From Azospirillum lipoferum (GTDB lineage Bacteria; Pseudomonadota; Alphaproteobacteria; Azospirillales; Azospirillaceae), in assembly GCF_024170005.1 (NCBI RefSeq), contig NZ_JALJXJ010000011.1, positions 186,001-250,000 on the forward strand: a stretch of 64,000 bases of DNA, given 5' to 3'. The notes beneath the pieces are model-generated. The model was not told the DNA's origin. It did not search any database and saw nothing but the letters and a program-made list of their open reading frames with translations. Of the stretch, positions 16,004 to 23,347 are shown in pieces; position 1 is the stretch's first letter; each line of letters starts with the position of its first letter. The position numbers and the translations under genes were made by a program.

Positions 16004-17491
16004 ATGACCGATCCAAACCGCCCCGGCATCCTGGTGGTGGATGACGAGCCGCGCTCCGTCGAGGTCATCGCCCGCCTGCTGGACGAGGAGTTCGAGATTT
16101 TCACCGCCCTGTCGGCGGAAGAGGCCCTGCGCCTGCTGGAGACCGAGTGGATTCAGGTGGTCTTCTCCGACCAGCGGATGCCGGAGGTCAGCGGCGTCGA
16201 GTTCCTGACCCAGGTGCGCGAACGCTGGCCCGACGTGATGCGCATCGTCATCACCGGCTACATCGACCCCGAGGACATCATCGGCGCCATCAACACCGCC
16301 GGCATCCACCAGTTCATCACCAAGCCCTGGCACCCCGACCATCTGCTGCTGACCGCCCGCAACGCGGCGAGGCTGTACCAGCTTCAGCGCGAGCACGACC
16401 GGTTGACCAACGAACTGAAGCTGCTGCCGCCGCTGGCTGAAACCCGCGTGGCCACCAAACGCGAGCGGGTGCGGCAGTCCTACCGCTTCGACGGGCTGAT
16501 CCGCGCCGACGGCAGCCCGGTCGAGGAGGTCTGCCGTCAGGCGGAGCGGGTCGCCGGCTTCAACGTTCCGGTCCTGGTGCTGGGCGAGACCGGCACCGGC
16601 AAGGAGCTGCTGGCCCGCGCCATCCATTACGGCAGCCCGCGCTCCGACCAGCCCTTCTACTGCGAGAATTGCGGCGCCATCCCGGACGAGCTGCTGGAAA
16701 GCGAGCTGTTCGGCCACAAGAAGGGCGCCTTCACCGGCGCGCACAGCAACCGCATCGGTCTGCTGGAGCAGGCGGATGGCGGCACCATCTTCCTCGACGA
16801 GATTGGCGACATCAGCCCGGCCTTCCAGGTCCGGCTGCTGCGCTTCCTGCAGGAGGGCGAGATTCGGCCGGTGGGGTCCAACGAGACGCGGCGGGTCGAT
16901 GTCCGCGTCGTCGCCGCCACCCACCGCGACCTGACCGCCGAGGTGAAGGCCGGCCGCTTCCGCGAGGATCTCTATTACCGGCTCAGCACCATGACGCTGA
17001 CCATGCCACCCCTGCGCGACCGGCCGGATGACATCCCGGTGTTGGCCCGCCACATTCTCGATCGGCTGTCTGCCGCCCATGGCAAGCCTGTTGCCGGCTT
17101 TGCCCCGGACACGCTGGCCTGCCTGGAGGCCTATGGCTGGCCCGGCAACGTGCGCGAGATGCAGAACGAAATCATGCGGATGCTGGTGCTGTGCGAGGGC
17201 GAGGTGCTAGGGGCCGATCTGCTGTCCGATCCTGTGTTGCGCGGCGCGGCGCTGAACGCCCGCCCGGCCTCGCCGGAGGACGGGCCGCTGCCGCCGCTCG
17301 ACCTGATCGGCCAGGGCGGGCCGCTGAAGTCGCGGATCGAGCGGGTCGAGGCCGGCATCCTGATGGAAACGCTGGTCCGCTGCCGCTGGAACAAGAGCAA
17401 GGCCGCCGACGAGCTTGGCCTGTCCCGCATGGGCCTGCGCGCCAAGCTGGAACGCTACGGCATCGAGCGTGGGCCTGCGCAGCGGCATTAG
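16004..17491 (+). CDS. hupR: NtrC-family response regulator HupR (HoxA), sigma-54 activator
   Basis: 495 residues. A receiver domain (about 8-125) carries acceptor Asp56 in FSDQRMPEVSG. An AAA+ domain (about 165-390) has Walker A GETGTGKE, the sigma-54-contacting GAFTGA loop and the DEIGDISP Walker B region. A Fis-type helix-turn-helix is at the C-terminus (NKSKAADELGLSRMGLRAKLERYG). It should activate sigma-54 promoters of the hup genes, and the element before hupS fits. In R. capsulatus the unphosphorylated form is active and HupT turns it off; in Ralstonia HoxA is wired similarly. It is followed by a long perfect hairpin. Confidence 0.93.
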   Translation: MTDPNRPGILVVDDEPRSVEVIARLLDEEFEIFTALSAEEALRLLETEWIQVVFSDQRMPEVSGVEFLTQVRERWPDVMRIVITGYIDPEDIIGAINTAGIHQFITKPWHPDHLLLTARNAARLYQLQREHDRLTNELKLLPPLAETRVATKRERVRQSYRFDGLIRADGSPVEEVCRQAERVAGFNVPVLVLGETGTGKELLARAIHYGSPRSDQPFYCENCGAIPDELLESELFGHKKGAFTGAHSNRIGLLEQADGGTIFLDEIGDISPAFQVRLLRFLQEGEIRPVGSNETRRVDVRVVAATHRDLTAEVKAGRFREDLYYRLSTMTLTMPPLRDRPDDIPVLARHILDRLSAAHGKPVAGFAPDTLACLEAYGWPGNVREMQNEIMRMLVLCEGEVLGADLLSDPVLRGAALNARPASPEDGPLPPLDLIGQGGPLKSRIERVEAGILMETLVRCRWNKSKAADELGLSRMGLRAKLERYGIERGPAQRH

Positions 17492-17497
17492 TCACCC

Positions 17498-17552
17498 TCT
17501 CCCTCCCATTTTCCCCTCTCCCCCTGGGGGAGAGGGGAAAATGGGAGGGAGA
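17498..17552. repeat. 27-base perfect inverted repeat (CCCTCTCC-type element)
   Basis: Two arms of 27 bases (17498-17524 and 17526-17552) are exact reverse complements around one central T. The left arm is pyrimidine-rich with CCATTTTCCCC in the middle. It starts six bases after the hupR stop and ends 38 bases before hupE. As RNA it would be a very stable rod with no U-tract, which may limit read-through or protect the 3' end of hupR mRNA. Related CCCTCTCC inverted repeats occur at 29067-29100 and 62925-63080. Confidence 0.9.
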
Positions 17553-17590
17553 AATTGCCAAACCACAAGAACCCCGAGGAGCCGTTCGAT

Positions 17591-18139
17591 ATGTCGAAGA
17601 TCACCCGCCTTGCCGCCGTCTCGGCGGCCATCGCACTTGCCGCCACCCCAGCCTTTGCCCATCCCGGGCATCTCGCCGGAGCCGGTTTTCTCGACGGTGC
17701 CGCGCATCCGCTGGGCGGACTCGACCATCTGATCGCCATGGTCACCGTCGGCGTCTATGGCGCCACCATCGGCGGACGCGCCGTGCTGGCGGTGCCGGGA
17801 GCGTTCCTGGCCGCCATGCTGGCCGGCGGGCTGTTCGCGCTGACGGGCGGCGCGCTGCCGCTGGTCGAGCCGACCATCTACGCCTCCACCCTCGTGCTGG
17901 CGCTGCTGTGCATCATGCCGATGTCGCGCAATGCGCTGATCGGTACCGTTTTCGCCGCCGGCTTCGGCCTTTTCCACGGCTTCGCCCATGGGGCGGAGAT
18001 GCCGGCCGACGCCGCGACGCTGGGTTATGCCGCTGGCTTCCTCACCAGCACCGCCGGCCTGCATGCCGTCGGCGTGGTGCTCGGTTACGCGATCCATCGC
18101 CTGATCGGCCGGGCGGAAGAAGATGGCCGGACCGCCTGA
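17591..18139 (+). CDS. hupE: HupE/UreJ nickel permease-like membrane protein
   Basis: 182 residues: an N-terminal signal peptide ending TPAFA, then HPGHLAGAGF at the mature N-terminus, where the histidines can bind metal, and about six transmembrane helices with HPLGGLDHLIAM and GFGLFHGFAHG, both family signatures. HupE transports nickel by facilitated diffusion for hydrogenase maturation. I chose ATG 17591 because it begins the signal peptide and has GAGGA ten bases upstream. The coding sequence precedes the hupS promoter region. Confidence 0.9.
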   Translation: MSKITRLAAVSAAIALAATPAFAHPGHLAGAGFLDGAAHPLGGLDHLIAMVTVGVYGATIGGRAVLAVPGAFLAAMLAGGLFALTGGALPLVEPTIYASTLVLALLCIMPMSRNALIGTVFAAGFGLFHGFAHGAEMPADAATLGYAAGFLTSTAGLHAVGVVLGYAIHRLIGRAEEDGRTA

Positions 18140-18162
18140 CGGGACCGGCAACTCTCCTTACA

Positions 18163-18186
18163 CCCCGGCCGTCGTTTCGGCCGGGG
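18163..18186 (+). terminator. hairpin after hupE
   Basis: CCCCGGCC and GGCCGGGG (18163-18170, 18179-18186) form an 8-base perfect stem with an 8-base loop 23 bases after the hupE stop. No T-run follows, so it may be a weak terminator or an mRNA-end stabiliser separating hupE from the hupSLC promoter. Confidence 0.4.
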
Positions 18187-18247
18187 ACTTGCCAGCTTCA
18201 GCGGCAATCAGGTTTCAGAATCGTTGCTTTGTCAAATGTTCGTACTA

Positions 18248-18263
18248 CGGCACGGTTGTTGCC
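18248..18263 (+). promoter_or_regulatory. sigma-54 (-24/-12) promoter of hupSLC
   Basis: CGGCACGGTTGTTGCC fits the consensus TGGCACG-N4-TTGCW closely, with GG (18249-18250) and GC (18261-18262) ten bases apart; only the first and last positions deviate. Transcription should start near 18274, giving a leader of about 57 bases to the hupS ATG. A TTG-N6-CAA dyad (18224-18235) just upstream resembles the HupR recognition half-sites. An NtrC-family activator (HupR) encoded 750 bases upstream supports the call. Confidence 0.7.
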
Positions 18264-18330
18264 TATGACCCGCGGAGAAGCGCACCGGCCCCTCGCACGC
18301 CGGTGCCGCCCGACGGGAGAAAACAAACCG

Positions 18331-19404
18331 ATGGCAACGCTGGAAACCTTCTACGAGGTGATGCGGCGGCAGGGAATCACACGCCGTTCGTTCCTGAAAT
18401 ACTGCTCGCTGACCGCCGCGGCCCTGGGGCTGGGGCCGGAGTTGGTTCCGCAGATCGTCCACGCCATGGAGACCAAGCCGCGCACGCCGGTGCTGTGGCT
18501 GCACGGGCTGGAATGCACCTGCTGCTCCGAATCCTTCATCCGCTCGGCGCACCCGCTGGTGAAGGACGTGGTGCTGTCGATGATCTCGCTGGACTATGAC
18601 GACACGCTGATGGCGTCGGCCGGCCACCATGCCGAGGCGATCCTCGACGAGGTGATGGAGAAGTACAAGGGCAACTATATCCTGGCGGTGGAAGGCAATC
18701 CGCCGCTGAACCAGGATGGCATGTCCTGCATCATCGGTGGCAAGCCATTCACCGACCAGCTGCGCAAGGTCGCCAAGGATGCCAAGGCGATCATCTCCTG
18801 GGGGTCCTGCGCCTCCTTCGGCTGCGTCCAGGCGGCCCGTCCGAACCCGACCCGCGCCACCCCGGTGCATGAGGTCATCACCGACAAGCCGATCATCAAG
18901 GTGCCCGGCTGCCCGCCGATCGCCGAGGTGATGACCGGCGTCATCACCTACATGCTGACCTTCGACCGCATCCCGGAACTGGACCGCCAGGGCCGGCCCA
19001 AGATGTTCTACAGCCAGCGCATCCACGACAAATGCTATCGCCGGCCGCATTTCGATGCCGGCCAGTTCGTGGAGTCCTTCGACGACGAGGGTGCTCGCAA
19101 GGGCTATTGCCTCTACAAGGTCGGCTGCAAGGGGCCGACCACCTACAACGCCTGCTCCACTGTCCGCTGGAACGAGGGCACCAGCTTCCCGATCCAGTCC
19201 GGCCACGGCTGCATCGGCTGCTCGGAGGACGGCTTCTGGGACAAGGGGTCCTGGTACGCCCGCCAGTCCGACATCCTCCAGTTCGGGATCGAGGCCAACG
19301 CCGACCAGATCGGCACCACCGCCGCCATTGGCGTCGGCAGCATCATCGCCGCCCACGCGGCGGTCAGCGCCCTGAAGCGCGCACAGCACAAGGGAGACGT
19401 CTGA
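18331..19404 (+). CDS. hupS: uptake [NiFe] hydrogenase small subunit HupS (group 1d, O2-tolerant type)
   Basis: 357 residues with a twin-arginine signal (TRRSFLKYCS, about 18-28) and a hydrophobic stretch for export with HupL. The proximal cluster region has supernumerary cysteines: LECTCCSESF and SWGSCASFGCVQAARPNPT give the six-cysteine arrangement that holds the [4Fe-3S] cluster of oxygen-tolerant hydrogenases. Medial and distal cluster ligands follow (VPGCPPIAE, CYRRPHFDAG, CLYKVGCKGPTTYNACS, GHGCIGCSEDGFWDKG). A C-terminal hydrophobic helix near 330 anchors it to the membrane beside HupC. It starts the hupSLC operon behind the sigma-54 promoter. Confidence 0.97.
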   Translation: MATLETFYEVMRRQGITRRSFLKYCSLTAAALGLGPELVPQIVHAMETKPRTPVLWLHGLECTCCSESFIRSAHPLVKDVVLSMISLDYDDTLMASAGHHAEAILDEVMEKYKGNYILAVEGNPPLNQDGMSCIIGGKPFTDQLRKVAKDAKAIISWGSCASFGCVQAARPNPTRATPVHEVITDKPIIKVPGCPPIAEVMTGVITYMLTFDRIPELDRQGRPKMFYSQRIHDKCYRRPHFDAGQFVESFDDEGARKGYCLYKVGCKGPTTYNACSTVRWNEGTSFPIQSGHGCIGCSEDGFWDKGSWYARQSDILQFGIEANADQIGTTAAIGVGSIIAAHAAVSALKRAQHKGDV

Positions 19405-19406
19405 CC

Positions 19407-21221
19407 ATGGGCATCGTCCAGACCCCGAACGGGTTCTCGCTCGATACTGGCGGCAAGCGCATCGTCGTCGATCCGGTCACCCGCATCGAAGGCCACATGC
19501 GCTGCGAGGTGAACGTCGACAGCAACAACGTCATTCGCAACGCCGTCTCAACCGGGACGATGTGGCGCGGGCTCGAAGTGATCCTGAAGGGCCGCGACCC
19601 CCGCGACGCCTGGGCCTTCGTCGAGCGCATCTGCGGCGTGTGCACCGGCTGCCATGCGCTGACCTCGGTCCGCGCGGTGGAGGACGCGCTGCAGATCCGC
19701 ATCCCGAAGAACGCCCACCTGATCCGCGAGATCATGGCGAAGACGCTGCAGATCCACGATCACATCGTCCATTTCTATCACCTGCATGCGCTGGACTGGG
19801 TCAATCCGGTCAACGCGCTGAAGGCCGATCCGCAGGCGACCTCGGCGCTCCAGCAGGCGGTGTCGCCGCGCCATGCCAAGTCCAGCCCCGGCTATTTCCG
19901 CGACGTCCAGACCCGCCTGAAGAAATTCGTGGAGAGCGGCCAGCTCGGCATCTTCAAGAACGGCTATTGGGACAACCCGGCCTACAAGCTGTCGCCGGAA
20001 GCCGACCTGATGGCGGTGACCCACTACCTGGAGGCGCTGGACCTTCAGAAGGACATCGTCAAGATCCACACCATCCTCGGCGGCAAGAACCCGCACCCGA
20101 ACTACATGGTCGGCGGCGTTCCCTGCGCCATCAACATGGACGGCACCGGATCGTCGGGCGCGCCGCTGAACATGGAGCGGCTGAACTTCATTCGTGCCCG
20201 CATCCAGGAAGCGACGGCCTTCGTCGAGAACGTCTATCTGCCGGACGTGCTCGCCATCGCCAGCTTCTACAAGGACTGGCTCTATGGCGGCGGGCTGTCG
20301 GCGACCAACGTCATGGACTACGGCGATTACGAGAAGGTGCCGTACGACCATTCGACCTGCCAACTGCCGGGCGGCGTCATCCTGAACGGCAACTGGAACG
20401 AGGTCCATCCCATCGACCCGCGCGACCCGGCCCAGGTTCAGGAGTTCGTCGCCCACAGCTGGTATCACTACGAGGACGAGAGCAAGGGCCTGCACCCGTG
20501 GGACGGCGTGACCCAGGCCAAGTTCGAGCTGGGTGCCAACACCAAGGGCACCCGCACCGATATCAAGGAACTGGACGAGGCTGCAAAGTACTCTTGGATC
20601 AAGGCCCCGCGCTGGCGCGGCCATGCGGTGGAGGTCGGCCCCCTGCCCCGCTACATCCTGGCCTATGCCCAGGGCGTCGGTTACGTGAAGGACCAGATCA
20701 CCGAATCGCTGGGCGCCTTCAACAAGCTGGCCGGCACCAGCTTCACGCCGCAGCAGGCGCTGCCGACCACAATCGGCCGCACGCTGGCCCGCGCGCTGGA
20801 ATGCCAGTACTGCTGCACCATGATGATGGACGACTGGAACGCCCTGATCGCCAACATCAAGGCCGGCGACACCGCCACCGCCAATGTCGAGAAGTGGGAC
20901 CCGAAGACCTGGCCGAAGGAAGCCAAGGGTGTCGACACCGTCGCGGCACCACGCGGCGGGCTCGGCCACTGGATCAAGATCAAGGACGGCAAGATCGACA
21001 ACTACCAGTGCGTCGTGCCAACGACCTGGAACGGCAGCCCGCGCGATCCCAAGGGCAACATCGGCGCCTTCGAGGCCTCGCTGCTGAACACGCCGATGGC
21101 TCGCCCGGACGAGCCGGTGGAGATCCTGCGCACCCTGCACAGCTTCGACCCGTGCCTCGCCTGCTCCACCCACGTCATGGCGCCGGACGGCGCCGAACTG
21201 GCCCGCGTCACCGTGCGCTGA
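19407..21221 (+). CDS. hupL: uptake [NiFe] hydrogenase large subunit HupL
   Basis: 604 residues. The nickel-iron site ligands are in RICGVCTGCHAL and the C-terminal DPCLACSTHV. After that His a 15-residue tail (VMAPDGAELARVTVR) remains to be cut by HupD. The protein oxidises H2 at the periplasmic face and passes electrons through HupS to cytochrome b HupC and the quinone pool. It begins two bases after the hupS stop, and hupC follows 24 bases downstream. Length and motifs are complete. Confidence 0.98.
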   Translation: MGIVQTPNGFSLDTGGKRIVVDPVTRIEGHMRCEVNVDSNNVIRNAVSTGTMWRGLEVILKGRDPRDAWAFVERICGVCTGCHALTSVRAVEDALQIRIPKNAHLIREIMAKTLQIHDHIVHFYHLHALDWVNPVNALKADPQATSALQQAVSPRHAKSSPGYFRDVQTRLKKFVESGQLGIFKNGYWDNPAYKLSPEADLMAVTHYLEALDLQKDIVKIHTILGGKNPHPNYMVGGVPCAINMDGTGSSGAPLNMERLNFIRARIQEATAFVENVYLPDVLAIASFYKDWLYGGGLSATNVMDYGDYEKVPYDHSTCQLPGGVILNGNWNEVHPIDPRDPAQVQEFVAHSWYHYEDESKGLHPWDGVTQAKFELGANTKGTRTDIKELDEAAKYSWIKAPRWRGHAVEVGPLPRYILAYAQGVGYVKDQITESLGAFNKLAGTSFTPQQALPTTIGRTLARALECQYCCTMMMDDWNALIANIKAGDTATANVEKWDPKTWPKEAKGVDTVAAPRGGLGHWIKIKDGKIDNYQCVVPTTWNGSPRDPKGNIGAFEASLLNTPMARPDEPVEILRTLHSFDPCLACSTHVMAPDGAELARVTVR

Positions 21222-21245
21222 CCGGCAACCGAGGAGGATTACGTC

Positions 21246-22040
21246 ATGGCTCCTCTCGACAACGCGAAGCCGGCCGCGACACCGGAGGAAGACGGGACGG
21301 CCGCTCCGGCGGCCGGCCGCTTCCTGAAGGCGATCTATGTCTACGAAGTGCCGGTGCGGGTCTGGCACTGGGTCAACGCACTGGCGATCACGGTGCTGTC
21401 GGTCACCGGCTACCTGATTGCCAACCCGCTGCCGGCGATGCCGGGCGAGGCGAGCGCCAATTTCCTGATGGGCTACATCCGCTTCGTCCATTTCACCGCG
21501 GCCTACATCTTCGCCATCGGCTTCATCGGCCGGCTCTATTGGGCCTTCGCCGGCAATCACCATGCCAGACAGCTGTTCCGCTTCCCCTTCTGGGATCGCC
21601 ATTGGTGGGGAGAGCTGTTCCTGGAGGCGCGCTGGTATCTGTTCCTGGAGCGCAAGCCGAAGCTGTATGTCGGCCACAACCCGCTGGCCCAGTTCGCCAT
21701 GTTCTGGGCGATCGCGGTCGGCAGTGTCTTCATGATCGTCACCGGTTTCGCACTTTACAGCGAGGGTACGGGCCAGGGCAGTTGGCAGGACAAGCTGTTC
21801 GGCTGGGTCATCCCGCTGTTCGGCCAAAGCATGGATGTCCACACCTGGCACCATCTCGGCATGTGGGCGATCCTGCTGTTCGTGATCGTCCATGTCTATG
21901 CCGCGGTGCGCGAGGACATCATGTCCCGCCAATCGATCATCTCCACCATGATCAGCGGCGTGCGCACCTTCAAGGACGCCGAAGCCCCGGCTGACGAGGA
22001 GCATGAGCGGCCGGTCAAGAAGGCGGCGCGCGCGGGATGA
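21246..22040 (+). CDS. hupC: hydrogenase cytochrome b subunit HupC
   Basis: 264 residues. Four transmembrane helices with conserved histidines (VRVWHWVNALAI, IRFVHFTAAYIFA, DVHTWHHLGMWAILLFVIVHVYAA) bind two b hemes and reduce quinone. An Ala/Pro-rich cytoplasmic N-terminus of about 28 residues precedes the family core. A GAGGAGGA ribosome site lies about eight bases before ATG 21246. It closes the structural operon; decayed methyltransferase sequence follows. Confidence 0.94.
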   Translation: MAPLDNAKPAATPEEDGTAAPAAGRFLKAIYVYEVPVRVWHWVNALAITVLSVTGYLIANPLPAMPGEASANFLMGYIRFVHFTAAYIFAIGFIGRLYWAFAGNHHARQLFRFPFWDRHWWGELFLEARWYLFLERKPKLYVGHNPLAQFAMFWAIAVGSVFMIVTGFALYSEGTGQGSWQDKLFGWVIPLFGQSMDVHTWHHLGMWAILLFVIVHVYAAVREDIMSRQSIISTMISGVRTFKDAEAPADEEHERPVKKAARAG

Positions 22041-22404
22041 GGCGGGGTGTCGGCCACCTGGGCTGGAGGGTTTGAGGACCCATTGCGTCGGTACCCCGGC
22101 AGCGCATATCGATGGATGGATCGATAACGCCGCCGGGGAGACCGGACATGGGTTTCGCAAAAGAACTCTAGGCGTGGTCCTGGAGAGGGCGCGGTAGGCG
22201 CATGGCCTCAATGGCGACGGTGATGGCGATGCAGCCGCAGCGACGGAGGTCCGCAATGCGGCCACCATGGACACCCGAATCCGGCAACGGGGATACGGTA
22301 CGCCCGAGCCGGGCAGCCTCTATTCCCTGAGCCGCCAGTTTCCTATCGCGGTTTCCTGGAGATCGAGCCGACCATCGGCGAACCGATCGTCTTGTTCGAC
22401 GACA

Positions 22405-22846
22405 ACGGTTCGGGTCGCCCCTGCGGTGCGCCTCATTGCGGTGGAGCCGGTGTCGGCCAATCTGGCACGACTGAGAAGGAACCTGGAAGCGAACTGCCGC
22501 AACGATCGGGTATTGGCGGTGCATGCCGCGGTTCTGGATCAAGGGGGCGAGGTGACGGTGTCGTGTGGGACACCTCCCGCGATATCTGGCCCCCGGCGCC
22601 TCCATCGTCCGGCCCGTACCGGAAGAAATGAGCGCCTGCGAAGCCGTTCCCGGGGTCACCGGAGACGACCTGCCCAGGCGTGCGGGCGAAACCACCGCTG
22701 ATCTCGTCAAGATCAACGTCGAGGGAGCGGAAGTCCAGGCGCTGGGTGGTATGGCGGATCTTCTGGAACAACGCGGTCCGGACCTGCTGATTGCATGCTT
22801 CGATGAAGAGTCCGCAGCCAAGGTCGATGCGATCGTCAAAGGGTGA
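22405..22846 (+). pseudogene. FkbM-family methyltransferase remnant
   Basis: The 944-base stretch 22041-22984 holds no intact gene but a recognisable broken one. In one frame (about 22405-22555) it reads LIAVEPVSANLARLRRNLEA, the SAM-binding region of FkbM O-methyltransferases. In another frame (about 22680-22846) it reads DLVKINVEGAEVQALGG and GPDLLIACFDEE, the family's C-terminal KxDVEGxE block, ending in TGA. At least one frameshift separates the halves and the N-terminus is unreadable. 22041-22400 shows nothing else identifiable. The remnant lies between hupC and the rest of the locus, perhaps marking a rearrangement. Confidence 0.6.
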
Positions 22847-22984
22847 TCCCTCCAGGGAAACTCACCATATACCCCCTTGAAAAGCTTGATTTGTTCCGCA
22901 TGCGTTCCCATATCCGGGAGGTTCCGAAAACAACGGAGTCTCCCAGATCGGCGCCGCCCCATGCGGGTGCGGCCGGAGGACGTC

Positions 22985-23347
22985 ATGCCCTATTTTCCGA
23001 CCATTGACCTGACCCCGCAGGTGAAGTTGCTGCTGGCGCGCGGGGCGCTGACCCTGAACCCCGGTCAGTGGGTGCGCGGCGAAAAGGGACGCGGGCGGTT
23101 CCTGCGCACCGACCCGCGCACCGGCACCACCTATGTCAGCTGGCTGCGGCCCGGCGACGACTGGGAAACCGCATCGCAACGGTTCCACCGCGCCTGCCGC
23201 AAGGGCTACATCGGCAAGTATCGCGGCCTGTATGAATTCGACAAGGCCAACCGCACCGCCGAAGCCCCGCACCGCCGTGAGAAGGTCCGGGCGCCGGTCC
23301 AGATGCCGCTGTTCGGCTACAAGGCGAAGGATGCCGTCCACGCCTGA
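22985..23347 (+). CDS. hypothetical basic protein
   Basis: 120 residues of unknown function. I chose ATG 22985 because GGAGGA lies five bases upstream and the encoded sequence is compact from there (MPYFPTIDLTPQVKLLLARGALTLNPGQW). The protein is soluble and rich in Arg and Lys, with WVRGEKGRGRFLRTDPRTGTTY and FHRACRKGYIGKYRG suggesting nucleic-acid contact, though no fold is recognised. The 3' end overlaps the 3' end of hypF on the other strand by 31 bases. Confidence 0.6.
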   Translation: MPYFPTIDLTPQVKLLLARGALTLNPGQWVRGEKGRGRFLRTDPRTGTTYVSWLRPGDDWETASQRFHRACRKGYIGKYRGLYEFDKANRTAEAPHRREKVRAPVQMPLFGYKAKDAVHA

